A DNA stretch of 64,000 nt from Megaustenia siamemsis (Eukaryota; Mollusca; Gastropoda; Stylommatophora; Ariophantidae): the NCBI GenBank assembly GCA_032433765.1, contig JAVIAB010000124.1, positions 71,039,746 through 71,103,745 on the forward strand, written 5' to 3'. Position numbers and translations under genes: made by a program. Each line of letters begins with the position of its first letter. The first letter of the stretch is position 1. Below are positions 44,771-55,156 of the stretch, piece by piece. The notes beneath the pieces were generated by a model. The model was not told the origin of the DNA. It searched no databases and saw nothing but the letters and a program-made list of their open reading frames with translations.

Positions 44771-44962
44771 TATTCAATTGAAATATATAAAAGTTGCTAA
44801 GTTGCTCTCAAAATATGGATAGTTTTTGCCATATTTAGTGTTACTGATTAAAATGCACATCTGCAATGCAGTCACACTGCCACATTTTCAAAATATATTT
44901 TTCTCCATAGAAAGGTTATCTTGCCTCTCTGTTCCATCTTCAAGAAAATGTCACGTCCAGGC
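44771..44962 (-). other. 5' UTR part of CCDC88-like exon 1
   Basis: On the minus strand a good acceptor (CTTTACAG at 44970-44963) lies 192 bases upstream of the start codon. This suggests that the exon carrying the ATG begins at 44962 and that at least one noncoding exon and the promoter lie further right. It is inference from splice consensus only; transcription could instead start within this stretch. Confidence 0.45.
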
Positions 44963-46889
44963 CTGTAAAGTATACAAATGTACAGCATAAATTTGACACA
45001 TGAATCTTAAATGAATTAATGAAAATCATGGCAACACAAATATGTAATCATTTACAAGAATGGTAAATGTTCAACAACTTATTTCATATCATCAACATCA
45101 GTGTTGAACGAATGATTTTAATTATTTGTGGGAGTCGGTTACTCTGAGTCACTGACACTGGCAGTTGTGTGATGAATTACTGTTCCATTGTACAATTGTT
45201 ATATTTGCCTCATTTGGGTAGATTTAAACAATTTTTTTTTACTTTTAATTGTATTATAATACTAAAATAATTAAATGCAATTTTTTATTAATACCAAAGT
45301 CCAAAGTTAGTTTAGCAGTCTGAGTAACTGCGTCATGTTATCTGTTATTAGTCAATATGTTGGAGTGTTATCTTATCGTTATTGTCATTGTGCATCGGTT
45401 TACACTTCTACAGCCTTTACTTTTACTCTGCCTACACAACCAAAACAACCCATCACTGATGGCATCAATGTGTCAGTCTCAGAAGTTGGGCAAAAAACTT
45501 TAGAATAAGTTATTTATTCTCATTTGAGTAGTAAGCCTTTCGCCAGTTTCGCTCATCTATTCTTCAGCTGCTTAATGACTATCATTGACTTTTACTTTTT
45601 AAATTTAAATTTACTACTTTAAAAAAAAAAAACATTAAAGAATTAGAAATCCTGCCTAACAACTGATTTGAATAATTGTTGGAATGTTGGTGCGACTTGA
45701 CTGCTCAAACTTCAAGAAGAAAGTACTTCAAGAAGGTGATTTTTTTTTTTTTAATATATAAAATAAAAAACCGAAGACGCGAGAAGTCGAGAAGAAGTCT
45801 CTAAGTCTTATGTCTTGTCTTATTCTTACTTTACAAGTTTACATACACTAAATTCTGCGACTAACACAAAGAAGCATTGAGAAATAATAAGACAAGTCAA
45901 GTTATACGTTCTAGTTCCACAAAGCCAAATTGCAAATAATAATAAACAACTGATGAAAGAAGCGTATACCTGTAGGGTACAACACATGTAAACAGAAGCA
46001 CGTAAAGTAAAGCACTGAAGCCGTGTCTGTGGGCCATGAAGAAGAAACAAGGGCACGACCAGCAGCAGCAGCAGCAGCACGACGACGACAGGGCTGGTAG
46101 TCACCTAAACACCATTATCTGACCGGCAACCAATGGGAAACCTTCTTCTTGCCGATCATTGAGAAGGGGGGGGGGGAGGAGCTATAAAACATGGTCTGGA
46201 AGCTGCTCTACTCTTTCTTGTATTCTTCTTGGAGATATTTTTTTTTTACAAATATTCAATCTATTAATCTCTGTGCAACACAAACTATTTTAAACACAGA
46301 TATATAAGCTTATGTATGTAGAAAATTACCCAAAAAAATTGGAACAGTAACTTGTTTTAGTATTTTTGATTTATTGTTAACAAGCAAGAATTAACGCAAA
46401 CGAGATCATAAGATTAACTTAGAAAAACAAAACGACTGCACGTGTGGCTAAGAACTGATATAAAAATAAGACTTAGATTTCTAAGAGCCTGTGTTGTTTT
46501 CCCATAGCAACTGTACTATGTGGAGTATGTATAGCCAGATCTGCAGAAAAAAAAAGAAGAAAGAAACTAATAAATGCTTCTGAATGCGAATGTTACAGAA
46601 TAACACTCAGAATACTGTTGACAGAGAAAAGAACAAACACGCCAACTTTGCAAGAAAAAACACGATATGTGTGTTATAATAAATGACATAATGGGCCGAA
46701 GACGGTCATTATGAGTGGAGACAAATAATAATAAATGAATATTATTATAGAGGAAAACTTCCGAGGCGATAACCAGCGAATCAATTCAGAGGAAGAGGTA
46801 TGTTTATAGCAAATAATAGAACGAAGAAGTATGTGTTAGCACTCGGAAATAATGACAGACAAACAACAACAGAAAAAAACAAAGAACAA
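44963..46889. promoter_or_regulatory. Region upstream of the CCDC88-like gene; promoter not placed
   Basis: It includes a CAG/CGA short repeat near 46063-46087, a GC-richer patch at 46000-46200 and a plus-strand TATAAAA at 46183-46189. A minus-strand promoter and first exon probably lie here or further right, but I cannot place a start site. No coding exon is supported. Confidence 0.3.
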
Positions 46890-47005
46890 TATATGGTCCG
46901 AAGCGGGATCGAACCCGTACTCAGTGGCACCGCGCCTTGCCACGAAAACCCAAACGCTAGGGAACACTGCCACTCAGCTAACACTGCCACTCAGCTAACT
47001 AAAAA
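46890..47005 (-). mobile_element. tRNA-like SINE head or tRNA relic
   Basis: On the minus strand TTAGCTGAGTGGCAGTG (A-box type, partly duplicated) and GGGTTCGATCCCG (perfect B box with T-stem) are about 50 bases apart, with a GTGGCA/TGCCAC hairpin between. No proper acceptor stem was found, so a SINE head or pseudogene is likelier than a working tRNA. Confidence 0.5.
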
Positions 47006-47103
47006 ATTAGCTATCATGAACAATATCTTTCGCGCAGGTGTTCTCGTGGCTATAACATAAGACTGCGATCACAGACCGAAAATACATTGTGTATCTGCAT
47101 TTG

Positions 47104-47811
47104 AAAGAAAACAACAAGAAAGGTCTCGTCTGAATAATAAGAAAACAGAAGTAATGGTCATTTCGAAGAAACAATCATCACCAGCAAGCAACATAAAAAT
47201 AAACAGGACAAATTTGAAACAAGTGCAACATCTGAAATACTTGGGCACAATAATAACAACAGATGAAAGATGAACCATAGAAATAAAAAGCAGAATAGCT
47301 CAGGCCAAATTAGCATTTCAGAAAATCAAAAATATCTTATGCAACAAGTCTATGTCAATAGAAATGAGAAAGAGAGTTCATCGATGCTACATAGAACCAA
47401 TTCTGACCTATGGGAGCGAATCATGGACAATAGACAAACAAATGAAAAGATGATTAGAGGGCACAGAGATGGGATTTCTCAGAAGAATGTTGAAAGTTCC
47501 CTGGACAGCTAAAAAGACCAATGAGGAAGTTCTCAAAGAGGTCAACACAAAAAAGCAGCTCCTAAAAACATCAGAAAGAAACAATCAACATTTTTCAGGC
47601 ACATCATGAGAAGAGGAAAGTTGGAATACTTGGTTACAACAGGCAAAATAAAAGGAAAGAGAGATCACGGACGACAAAGAGAGAAAATACTAGATGGCTT
47701 GGTGTCGTGGCATGGAAAACAGTCAACAACAGAACTGATACGATGCACTGTAGATAGAAGATTGTGGAAGGACCTGATCGCCTACGCCAACCGGTATGGC
47801 ACATGATGATC
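47104..47811 (+). mobile_element. LINE family B, 5'-truncated copy
   Basis: It carries KTEVMVISKKQSSPASNIKI, LKYLGTIITT, RVHRCYIEPILTYGSESWTI and KIKGKRDHGRQREKILDGL, ending RYGT with TGATGAT. Target duplication ATCTGYATTTG lies at 47093-47103 and 47812-47822 (one mismatch). Several frameshifts. Confidence 0.85.
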
Positions 47812-47822
47812 ATCTGTATTTG

Positions 47823-48250
47823 TCCTATTAAGACAAGTATCTCCCGGATATGGTAGGACTGAATACTTGCGTTGCAGACAACATTTGAGTGGCATGGTAT
47901 CAAGAAAACTAGAGAAACGTGAAAACCAAGTAGCTCGGTTAAGATATCGCAGGGAACAGGCAGACAGCTAGACGTGACTTGAGTAGACACTGGGCATATC
48001 TCGCACATGATAAATAAAACTTCAGAGAAGATGTCACGGGAGCCAAGTTCCAAGCTACATAATAAAAAATTGGTAAAGTCATAATTTAGTCAGATAAATT
48101 AAAGTTCAGAAGAGTATTGTCCCCTTGAGTAGCATCGCAATTTTTTCGGACCTCCTAATTGTAGAGAAAAGAGAAACAGCACGCGTAGGTAAAATCATAG
48201 ACCCAAACCCTAAAATAATTTGTAGTAATTAGAGCTAGTGTAGCTTTATT
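47823..48250. other. Unassigned
   Basis: Nothing recognised. Confidence 0.4.
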
Positions 48251-48490
48251 TTATAGTAGAACAGTATCATCAGCATATCTAAGGTTATTGATTATCTTGC
48301 CATTAATGTTTAGGCCTGGTATCTCTGAGATGTTTTTAAAGATTTGTTCAGTGTATAGATTGAATAAGCTTGGTGATAGGATGCATCCTTGTCTTACTCC
48401 TCTTTTTATGTCCATGGGTGTAGAATTGTCCTTGATATATTTTATTATTCTCAAATCCCCTATTATCAGTTTCCAATCTACTACTTCATG
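48251..48490 (-). mobile_element. LINE family E RT fragment
   Basis: The minus strand encodes IKRGVRQGCILSPSLFNLYT and LRYADDTVLL, the RT block with an intact YADD. It is truncated at both sides. Confidence 0.8.
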
Positions 48491-48760
48491 CCGAAATACA
48501 CCCTTGACAAAAAGCAGCGTGTCCGCGAGTGTATATAAAAGGACGTTCCAAATACAAGCCATGTTAGACTCCTGCTCCACAAAGAGTATGTGCTGGGTTA
48601 AAACTATGACAAGTAAGTATACGATCCGGTAGAGATCGTAGATTGGACCAGAAGTGTTGCGTAGAATAAGTGTAGTTATATTATGCCGAATATGTATTGT
48701 AAGCTTGGAGTTTAATACAACAGGAAGTCGACGCCCGAGAGACATTACCCAGGTTTGGGG
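48491..48760 (+). mobile_element. LTR-like sequence with TATA box
   Basis: GTATATAAAAGGACG at about 48532 is followed by roughly 200 bp of non-coding text and TTTAATACAACA. Then GTCGACGCCCGAGAGA resembles a degraded primer-binding region. No second LTR or pol was seen. Confidence 0.3.
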
Positions 48761-49399
48761 GTGGTGGTGGGTGGGGGGGGGGCGTTTCCTTAGAGTGTCA
48801 AGAAGCTAAAGGGCAGAAACACTTGCTCGCCGGAGTCTGCTTCTGATGATCAGATTGCTTCCTGCTGCGAAGCTGTGTGTAAAGAGTTCTTATTATTATA
48901 TTATAAGGGATCTCATTTATTCTTATTTTCATCGAAATAGACCTATCGTTAGATCGATTGTTTCACTTTACCGGCGAACAACTATTTCCGACAGTAGCAC
49001 TCTTGTTCAGCTCACTCATTACATTGTGAGAAGACTTCGGACAGTTCAATAATTGAAGACTACAGAAGTAAACTCGACAGAAAATCTGTAGGGTGAGACC
49101 ATAACTCTACTCCCGAGTTCCGCAAATCAAACAGTTCTACATTTTAGTTTGCCTTTGAGGGTTAAGTAAAATGGGAACGTTCTGGGCAATGCTTTTGAAT
49201 TCAATACAGGAAATCCACGGCATATTTTGTTATTTAGTGGATCCAACGTTTTCTAAGCCTATTCTTCATCGAAAGGGACGCCGTTGTTGTCGGTATATTT
49301 TTTTCGTTCTAACATATTTTGTTTTTCTTACGCATATATGAACACTTGATTATCACGTAGTCTCGGTAACTGACTCGCAAAGTTTGCTACAGAAGATTG
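48761..49399. other. Unassigned
   Basis: A G-rich run (GGTGGTGGTGGGTGGGGGGG) at 48763-48783; otherwise nothing recognised. Confidence 0.4.
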
Positions 49400-49715
49400 A
49401 CAGTGCCTGAGGCAGGAGTGGATACAGCTCTTGGGTGACTCCAAAGTGAACGTGTTAACATGGGTGCACTGTCCAGGGCACGCTGGTGTACATGGCAATG
49501 ATAGCCGATAAGCTCTGGCACTGAGTGTGACATTACTCTCGACAAAGAGGACAATGTCAAGTTTGTTCTTTATGTCTTAAAAGAAGAGGAGGAAAATGGG
49601 TGAAGCAATGATGTATTTATTTAGAGATACTGAAGAGTCTGAAGGTGGAAAAGGGATCTGGTCGCTTCGGGAAAGTGCTTAGTGGGAAAAGCAGATCAAT
49701 ATATAATAAACACCT
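49400..49715 (+). mobile_element. LINE RNase H fragment
   Basis: The plus strand encodes VNVLTWVHCPGHAGVHGND, the last RNase H block, then a broken tail. Degraded. Confidence 0.65.
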
Positions 49716-50149
49716 AAAATGAACAGTCAGTCTTTTTACGCTTCAAGAAATTATGGGACCGACGGTTGAGCGGATATGGGGATGCCATGACTACACTGAA
49801 ACTAATTCCGTGAATATAATAGAACACTTGATTACATGTAATGATTATACTGTTGAGAAGAATGTAGGTTATCAAGATGGTGCAGTTAAATATATGGTCT
49901 TCATTATCAACTGCAGTCTTCTTGCACTTTTTAGACTTGAGAACGAAATGGCGCCACTGCAGACAGGGCATTCTTATGTATGCTCAGCCTCCGTTCCAGC
50001 AACCAACCGAATGGTCATCCTGATCGTTAAACTGTTATAGTAAACGTATTGCGTTTTGAAAAAAACATGTGCGCAGCTCATGATGTACACTTCCTGGTCG
50101 CTGTAACGACCGTCCCAGACAACATGACCTCCATATTATATTATTAATA
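49716..50149. other. Unassigned
   Basis: A 95-codon plus-strand frame (49753-50040) shows no family motif. No further content recognised. Confidence 0.3.
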
Positions 50150-50223
50150 TATGTTATGTTGTGTTGTGTTGTGTTGCGTTATGTTATGTTATATTATGTT
50201 ATATTGTGTTATATCATGTTATA
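50150..50223. repeat. Pentamer microsatellite, left part
   Basis: (TGTTA)n and (TGTTG)n variants. It is separated from the right part by the MITE. Confidence 0.85.
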
Positions 50224-50481
50224 TTAACTCTTTCTGTACGGAAGCTTTTTATCAATACAACGGAAGATATTTCAGAGACATGATGTTTCATGGTTTTAAG
50301 AATAAATTTACATATTTATCTAACATACAGCATATTATATATGAATTTTTAGATAATTGAACAGAGTATTAGATTTCACCAATACCAAGATGATACAAGA
50401 AATGTAAAAAGAATACGCTTTGAGGGCACTAATCAAATTGAGAGTGACGCACGATGCGGCGAAACGAACGGAAAGAGTTAA
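50224..50481. mobile_element. piggyBac-type MITE inserted in the microsatellite
   Basis: TTAA at 50224-50227 and 50478-50481 bound inverted ends CTCTTTCTGTACGG and CTCTTTCCGTTCG. It is 258 bp with no transposase. The ends resemble those of the piggyBac copies at 8778 and 28021. Confidence 0.8.
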
Positions 50482-51016
50482 AATATATTTATCATATCAT
50501 ATAACATATCATATCATGTCATGTCATATCATATCATATCATTGTACTGTACTGTACTGTACTGTAATATTATACTATACCATACCATACCATACCATGC
50601 CATGCCATGCCATGCCATGCCTGCCATGCCATGCCATGCCATGCCATGCCATGCCATGCCATGCCATGCCATGCCATGCCATGCCATGCCATGCCATGCC
50701 ATGCCATGCCATGCCATGCCATACCATACCATACCATACTATACTATACTATACTATACTATACTATACTATACTATACTATACTATACTATACTATACT
50801 ATACTATACTATACTATACTATACTATATTATATCATATTATATTACATCATATTATATCGTATCATATCATATCACATCACATCACATTGCATTATGGT
50901 AGATTATATCATATCATATTATATTATGTCATGTGTTTTGTTATGTTATATTATATCATATCATGTGTTTTATTATGCTATATTATGTTAAGTTATGTTA
51001 TGATATGATATGATAG
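50482..51016. repeat. Pentamer microsatellite, right part, with ordered variants
   Basis: The five-base period is kept for over 500 bp while the unit changes in blocks: ATATC, ATGTC, TACTG, ATACC, ATGCC (about 25 units), ATACC, ATACT (about 18 units), ATATT/ATATC, then ATGTT. Long ORFs on both strands are artefacts of the repeat. Confidence 0.95.
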
Positions 51017-51339
51017 TCCGTTCCAAAACTCATGCCCCTCTCTAAAATGCTACACCTTAATAATCGTTTTCTTTTCTTTCCTTCCAATTCTGTCTATTCT
51101 TCTATAAATCCACATTTCAAAGGCTTCAATCTTCTGTTCTGCTTTCTTGCCTAGTGTCCTTGTTTCTGCACGTCTGTGGTTAGATAGCACGAATCCGTGT
51201 GAGAAGTAGGCGCAAATTATTTTTTTTTTAATATTTATTTTTTATTACGCGTGTAATCGGGATACAATGAGGTCAATGCCTTAAATGTCTGCAGCAATGA
51301 TGATGTGAATGTTAATTATTGACTTGGTAAGGAAATGAT
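51017..51339 (-). mobile_element. TIR relic and LINE family E fragment
   Basis: 51017-51045 (TAGTCCGTTCCAAAACTCAT) resembles the TIR of 11121-11810. At 51060-51170 the text matches family E (TCTATTCTTCTATAAATCCA, CACATTTCAAAGGCTTCAAT). The remainder is unassigned. Confidence 0.5.
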
Positions 51340-52180
51340 GTGCTGGGGTGTACTTATGGTTTTACTTCTTTTATCTCTTTATTTGCCTTTCAGTATACTG
51401 CCTTTTGCTCTTCTTTTGGCATCTTCAACTTTTATATTTCCTAGAATCTCCGATACTCATAATGTTCATGGTCAGCCTTTTGATCTGGTGTTCTTGTAGT
51501 GTTTGCTGTTGACTCGGCGTATCATATTTTGTTCTTTCTGTTTTATCACGTGACCAAATCATTCATGGGTGAATGAAAATATTGCATCTGTATGTAATCA
51601 ATAATAATGGGCTTCTTCACTTCTGATCTTATCTCTCTGGCTGTTTCCTGTCATGTGTAAAATACATATCATTTTGGTGATGGTTATTTTTCTGGTTGTT
51701 CTTGAGTTTAGCGTCTATGTCTGTTTGCAAAATGTTGTAATGCAGGTTGTAAATCCTGTGTTCATTTTTGTCTCTACTTCTGGTTATTTCCTTGCTAGAC
51801 AATTATGGTGACTTCCGTCCGATGATTTGACAAGCATTGTTGCATTTTGAGTCTATTTCTGCCATTTGTTTGTGTGATGTCACATGCTACCAGATTTTTT
51901 AAAAGTATTTACATTTCTCCCCTTGCTTTATTTGGCTGACATCTATCGATAGGTTGGTCTTCTGTTATCTTTTACAATATTCATTTCTTCTTATTTGTGC
52001 TGGTATTGATTTCCATGTTGTATTGGATGCCAGTTAATTGTTCTTGCAGATCTGTTATTTTGTTAAGCATTGGCTTTTGGTCGTCTGTTAATAGCCAGTA
52101 ATCTCCTGTCTCAGATGGATACATGTGCAGTCCATATAAGTAATAAACAATACAATCTAGATCTTACTCTTGTTCTAATT
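51340..52180 (-). mobile_element. Diverged LINE family D copy
   Basis: The plus-strand text follows 3150-3960 in order (TTTGCCTTTCAGTATA, TTCATGGTCAGCC, ATCTTATCTCTCTGGCTGTT, CTTGCAGATCT, GGTCGTCTG) with heavy decay. Confidence 0.65.
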
Positions 52181-52189
52181 TCATTGATA

Positions 52190-52640
52190 TGAACAGTGAG
52201 CTAGATGATTTGAGAACAACCCTAGACCAACTGTGCAATAACTTCCAGAGAGTGGTCATCTAGTGTATACCATCTCACTGTAATATACACGGAAACGAAC
52301 GCGCAGACAAATTAGCTAAAGAGGGAGGGAGATTACCACAAGAGAACCATCTGGTCAGTTACGATGAAGCCAAATCCATCATCAAAGGCCAGTATCATGA
52401 AAAATGGAAACAAGAACACCCAAAGTATAACGAGGGATGGATACCTCCAACTATCATGGAGGGATTAAGTCATCTTACTTCGCCTACGCACAGGCCACAA
52501 CAGAATGAGAAACCACATGTTCACAAAACTCAAAATAGGAACTATCAGCCAATGCCACTGTACACTGGATAACATGACAACAAAACATGTTCTACAGAAT
52601 TGCCCCCAGCAGTGGCCAATTTCTATGCTACCGCCGGTAG
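52190..52640 (+). mobile_element. LINE RNase H end and zinc-finger tail
   Basis: The plus strand encodes CIPSHCNIHGNERADKLAKE, YHEKWKQEHPKYNEGW and a following Cys/His tail broken by shifts. Typical of Jockey/CR1-group elements with RNase H. Confidence 0.7.
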
Positions 52641-53101
52641 CCTGAACATATTAACGAAATACAAAAGGAAATTATAATTTATTATATTTTTTTCATAATT
52701 ATATTACAAATTTTCGAATATTCTATTACACATTTCGTAGGCCAATATGATTTATTTGCTTTGATTTGCATTTATTAAAGCAAGGTTTTCATATGGCCAC
52801 TATAACGTTTGTGAATGAAGCCGAAACTACTATAAAAAAAATAGTGCATGAAACCGCTAATCAGCAGCGGTACAGTTCTCTTCTCTCCGACTTAGAATTA
52901 ATGACCTTGACATAAAAAAATTCCCGTCTAAATAATGCGGCCAAAGTTACCGCTAGAGCAATGCAGTGTTAGCTCTAACCAATCAGAATCGTCACAAAGT
53001 GAAAGTGAAACTATGTCTGATTAAGGGAACTTCCTAACCTATTTATAACTACGTTATGCGCATCAGCATCTGCAGAAAGGGCTTTTTCTGCTCTCAAGAG
53101 A

Positions 53102-54099
53102 TCATCATCGAGTGCCTTCTCCGCAATGAAGGTTGGCTACCATGGATCGCCATTCTACTCTGTTTCTTGCTTTGATGGTGCAGGCTGTCATAGATTTACT
53201 TGTCCATCTTTTGATGTTACTCGTCTACGTTAGTCTTGGTCTGCCTCTGCCTCTTTTACCTTGTATTTTCCCTTCCAATATTACCTTTAGTAGGCTTTTA
53301 GCAGGCTGTTGTGTCTTTTAACATGCCCCAAAAATTTCATTTGTCTTGTCTTAATTGTATTTAGTAGTTCTCTTTTTATTTTCAGTTATTTTAAAACTTC
53401 ATCGTTTGTTTTCTTTTCTTTCCATCCAATTCTACCTATTCTTCTATAAATCCACATTTCAAAGGCTTCGTTCGTTCGTTCGCTTTCGTCAGCTTTGACC
53501 TCTGACGAAGTCCCACCCACTCAATTTTTGTGGGACTGAATTTTGCGTGTAAAGTCTGTTTTATCCCATTACAGGATGCCCCTCGCCATGCAGGCAGATT
53601 TACTCCGACTTCAGAGGTATTCAAAGGCTTCAATTTTCTGTTCTGTTTTCTTGTCAAATGTCCATGTTTCTGCACTATACAGGAATATTGAGAAGTGTAA
53701 CATTTTGCCATTCTTAGTTTCAGCCCTGCTGATATTTGTTTTGTTGTTAGTAAAAATTTTTCATGGCATTAAAATTACTTTTTTGCCATACCTATTCTTT
53801 TGTTTATTTCAATTTTACATTTTCCATCATTGGTTATAGTATGTCCCATGTAGTTGTAGCTCTGGACTGTCTCCAGATGTATTCCCTCAACTGTGATATT
53901 TAATTGTAGGTCTTGAGAATTTTCTTTGTTTATGATCATAGTTTTAGTCTTTTTGATATTCATTTCTAGTCCATATTTTTTGCTTGTTATGTTTATCACG
54001 TTAGCAATTGTAGGTTTTTAGGATTTTCTGCTAGTAGAAAAGTATCATCAGCATATCTTAGGTTATTGATTATCTTTCCATTAATGTTTAGGCCTGGCA
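53102..54099 (-). mobile_element. LINE family E inserted in the hAT remnant
   Basis: The 10-bp duplication TCTCAAGAGA flanks it (53092-53101 and 54100-54109). On the minus strand it runs from NINGKIINNLRYADDTFLL through NIKKTKTMIINKENSQDLQL and YNYMGHTITNDGKCKIEINK to a TGATGA tail. It is broken by the insertion at 53470 and by stops. Confidence 0.85.
53470..53619 (-). mobile_element. SINE-like 150-bp insertion, copy 2
   Basis: It is bounded by the 12-bp duplication TTCAAAGGCTTC (53458-53469 and 53620-53631). On the minus strand it ends in (GAAC)n. It shares CTGCCTG-ATGGCG and CACGCAAAATTCAGT with 22197-22325. No RNA polymerase III promoter boxes are obvious. Confidence 0.7.
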
Positions 54100-54290
54100 T
54101 CTCAAGAGAATCAAATCTTATTGTCGCTTAACTCAGACACAAGAACGCTTATCTGGTTTGGCAATAATGTCCATTGAGAAATTATTCCTTCAGAAACTTA
54201 GAAACCAACTCAACAGTACTTTAAATGACAAAGGCATCGAGATATTTTCGTCCCAAACAAGACGGATAGAGTTTACATATAAATAATAAG

Positions 54291-54640
54291 TAAGTAATTT
54301 AAAATGTAGTGATGTCATTAGAAAATATTACTTCATGTTATCCTACCGAATATAATGTATGTCTTTATTTATTATATATGTCAGCAGTAGCCCAGACCCC
54401 AAAACCAGTATACGCCACTGGCCTCCAGTAGGGAAGGACAATGTGGTCCACACCCACTTCCCTGGAAGAGAAACTATATGGGGCAACTGAATCACTTAAA
54501 CAGACAGCTGACTTCATAAGAGAGTCTGGAATCCTAGTCTGAATGAGCCATGATCACAGAAGAAGAATAATTTCATTGATATCATTGTAACCCGCCACTT
54601 TTCGTTCTGTGCAATTGTTTTAGGCTCTTAGGCTCTTTTA
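54291..54640 (+). mobile_element. LINE C-terminal tail fragment and flanks
   Basis: At 54480-54540 the plus strand encodes ESLKQTADFIRESGILV, a common end of Jockey/CR1-type ORF2. The rest is unassigned. Confidence 0.5.
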
Positions 54641-54780
54641 CACGTCAGTTAAATATTGTTTGTATGTCGACGAATGCTTTTTTCATGTTATATGGTAGCT
54701 ATGTACAGATTTTCATTTTGCAATGCTGTCTTTTCTATTAGTTGTTTCAACGTTATTTGGTATTTCTCAATTTCTTTAGA
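54641..54780 (-). mobile_element. LINE family D RT fragment
   Basis: The text follows 18110-18240 (GTCGAATGCTTTTT, GTCTTTTCTATTAGTTGTTT), short and decayed. Confidence 0.5.
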
Positions 54781-55156
54781 TGAAGGTTACCAGACATCCC
54801 TGGATTCCAGGACAAGTCCCCGGGAACAAAAAAATTGCTCCCAATTTAACAAATTGTTCCTGGATTTCCGTGTTCATTATTAATATCGTTTTAAGGCAAC
54901 AATAACATTCCATGACTATTAAACTCGCCATTTTGTTTAAATACACCAGTATAAATTTAAGGTTTCGTTCCGCTGTGCTCTAGGTCTACTCCAGCAGCAA
55001 TTGTTCTGTTTCGAAATAAGAGTTATCTTTTTCGCAGCATATGCGTAACTTCCGCTAAGCTTGAGCAGTTAAAAAAAAAAAACTATCTTTACGACACATA
55101 GTACCATTGCTGGTGTATGTCGGATAGTGGGGGAAAGGGGGGGGGGGATATATTTC
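54781..55156. other. Possible hAT 5' flank
   Basis: GGTTACCAGACATCCCTGGA with repeated CCTGG motifs resembles sequence often seen at hAT ends, but no terminal repeat pair was established. It ends in a run of 13 G at about 55138. Confidence 0.3.

Larger units (their letters stand above)
53030..54290 (+). pseudogene. hAT transposase C-terminal dimerisation region, split by a LINE
   Basis: Part one (53030-53101) reads LFITTLCASASAERAFSALK and part two (54110-54290) reads IKSYCR-TQTQERLSGLAIMS then IEKLFLQKLRNQL. Joined across the insertion they give the hAT C-terminal block. One stop is inside. No N-terminal half was identified in 52650-53030. Confidence 0.75.

Noticed and set aside
45826..46104. 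92-codon minus-strand ORF with a hydrophobic start and CAG-type repeat
   Set aside because: Leucine and valine run comes from the short repeat; no splice link to the CCDC88 coding exons was seen. It may be 5' UTR sequence.
46890..47005. A functional tRNA gene
   Set aside because: Good A and B boxes but no acceptor stem could be paired and the A-box region is duplicated; SINE head or relic is likelier.
50420..51008. Long overlapping ORFs of MPCHA and YYTIL repeats on both strands
   Set aside because: They arise from a five-base repeat that happens to lack stops; no gene.
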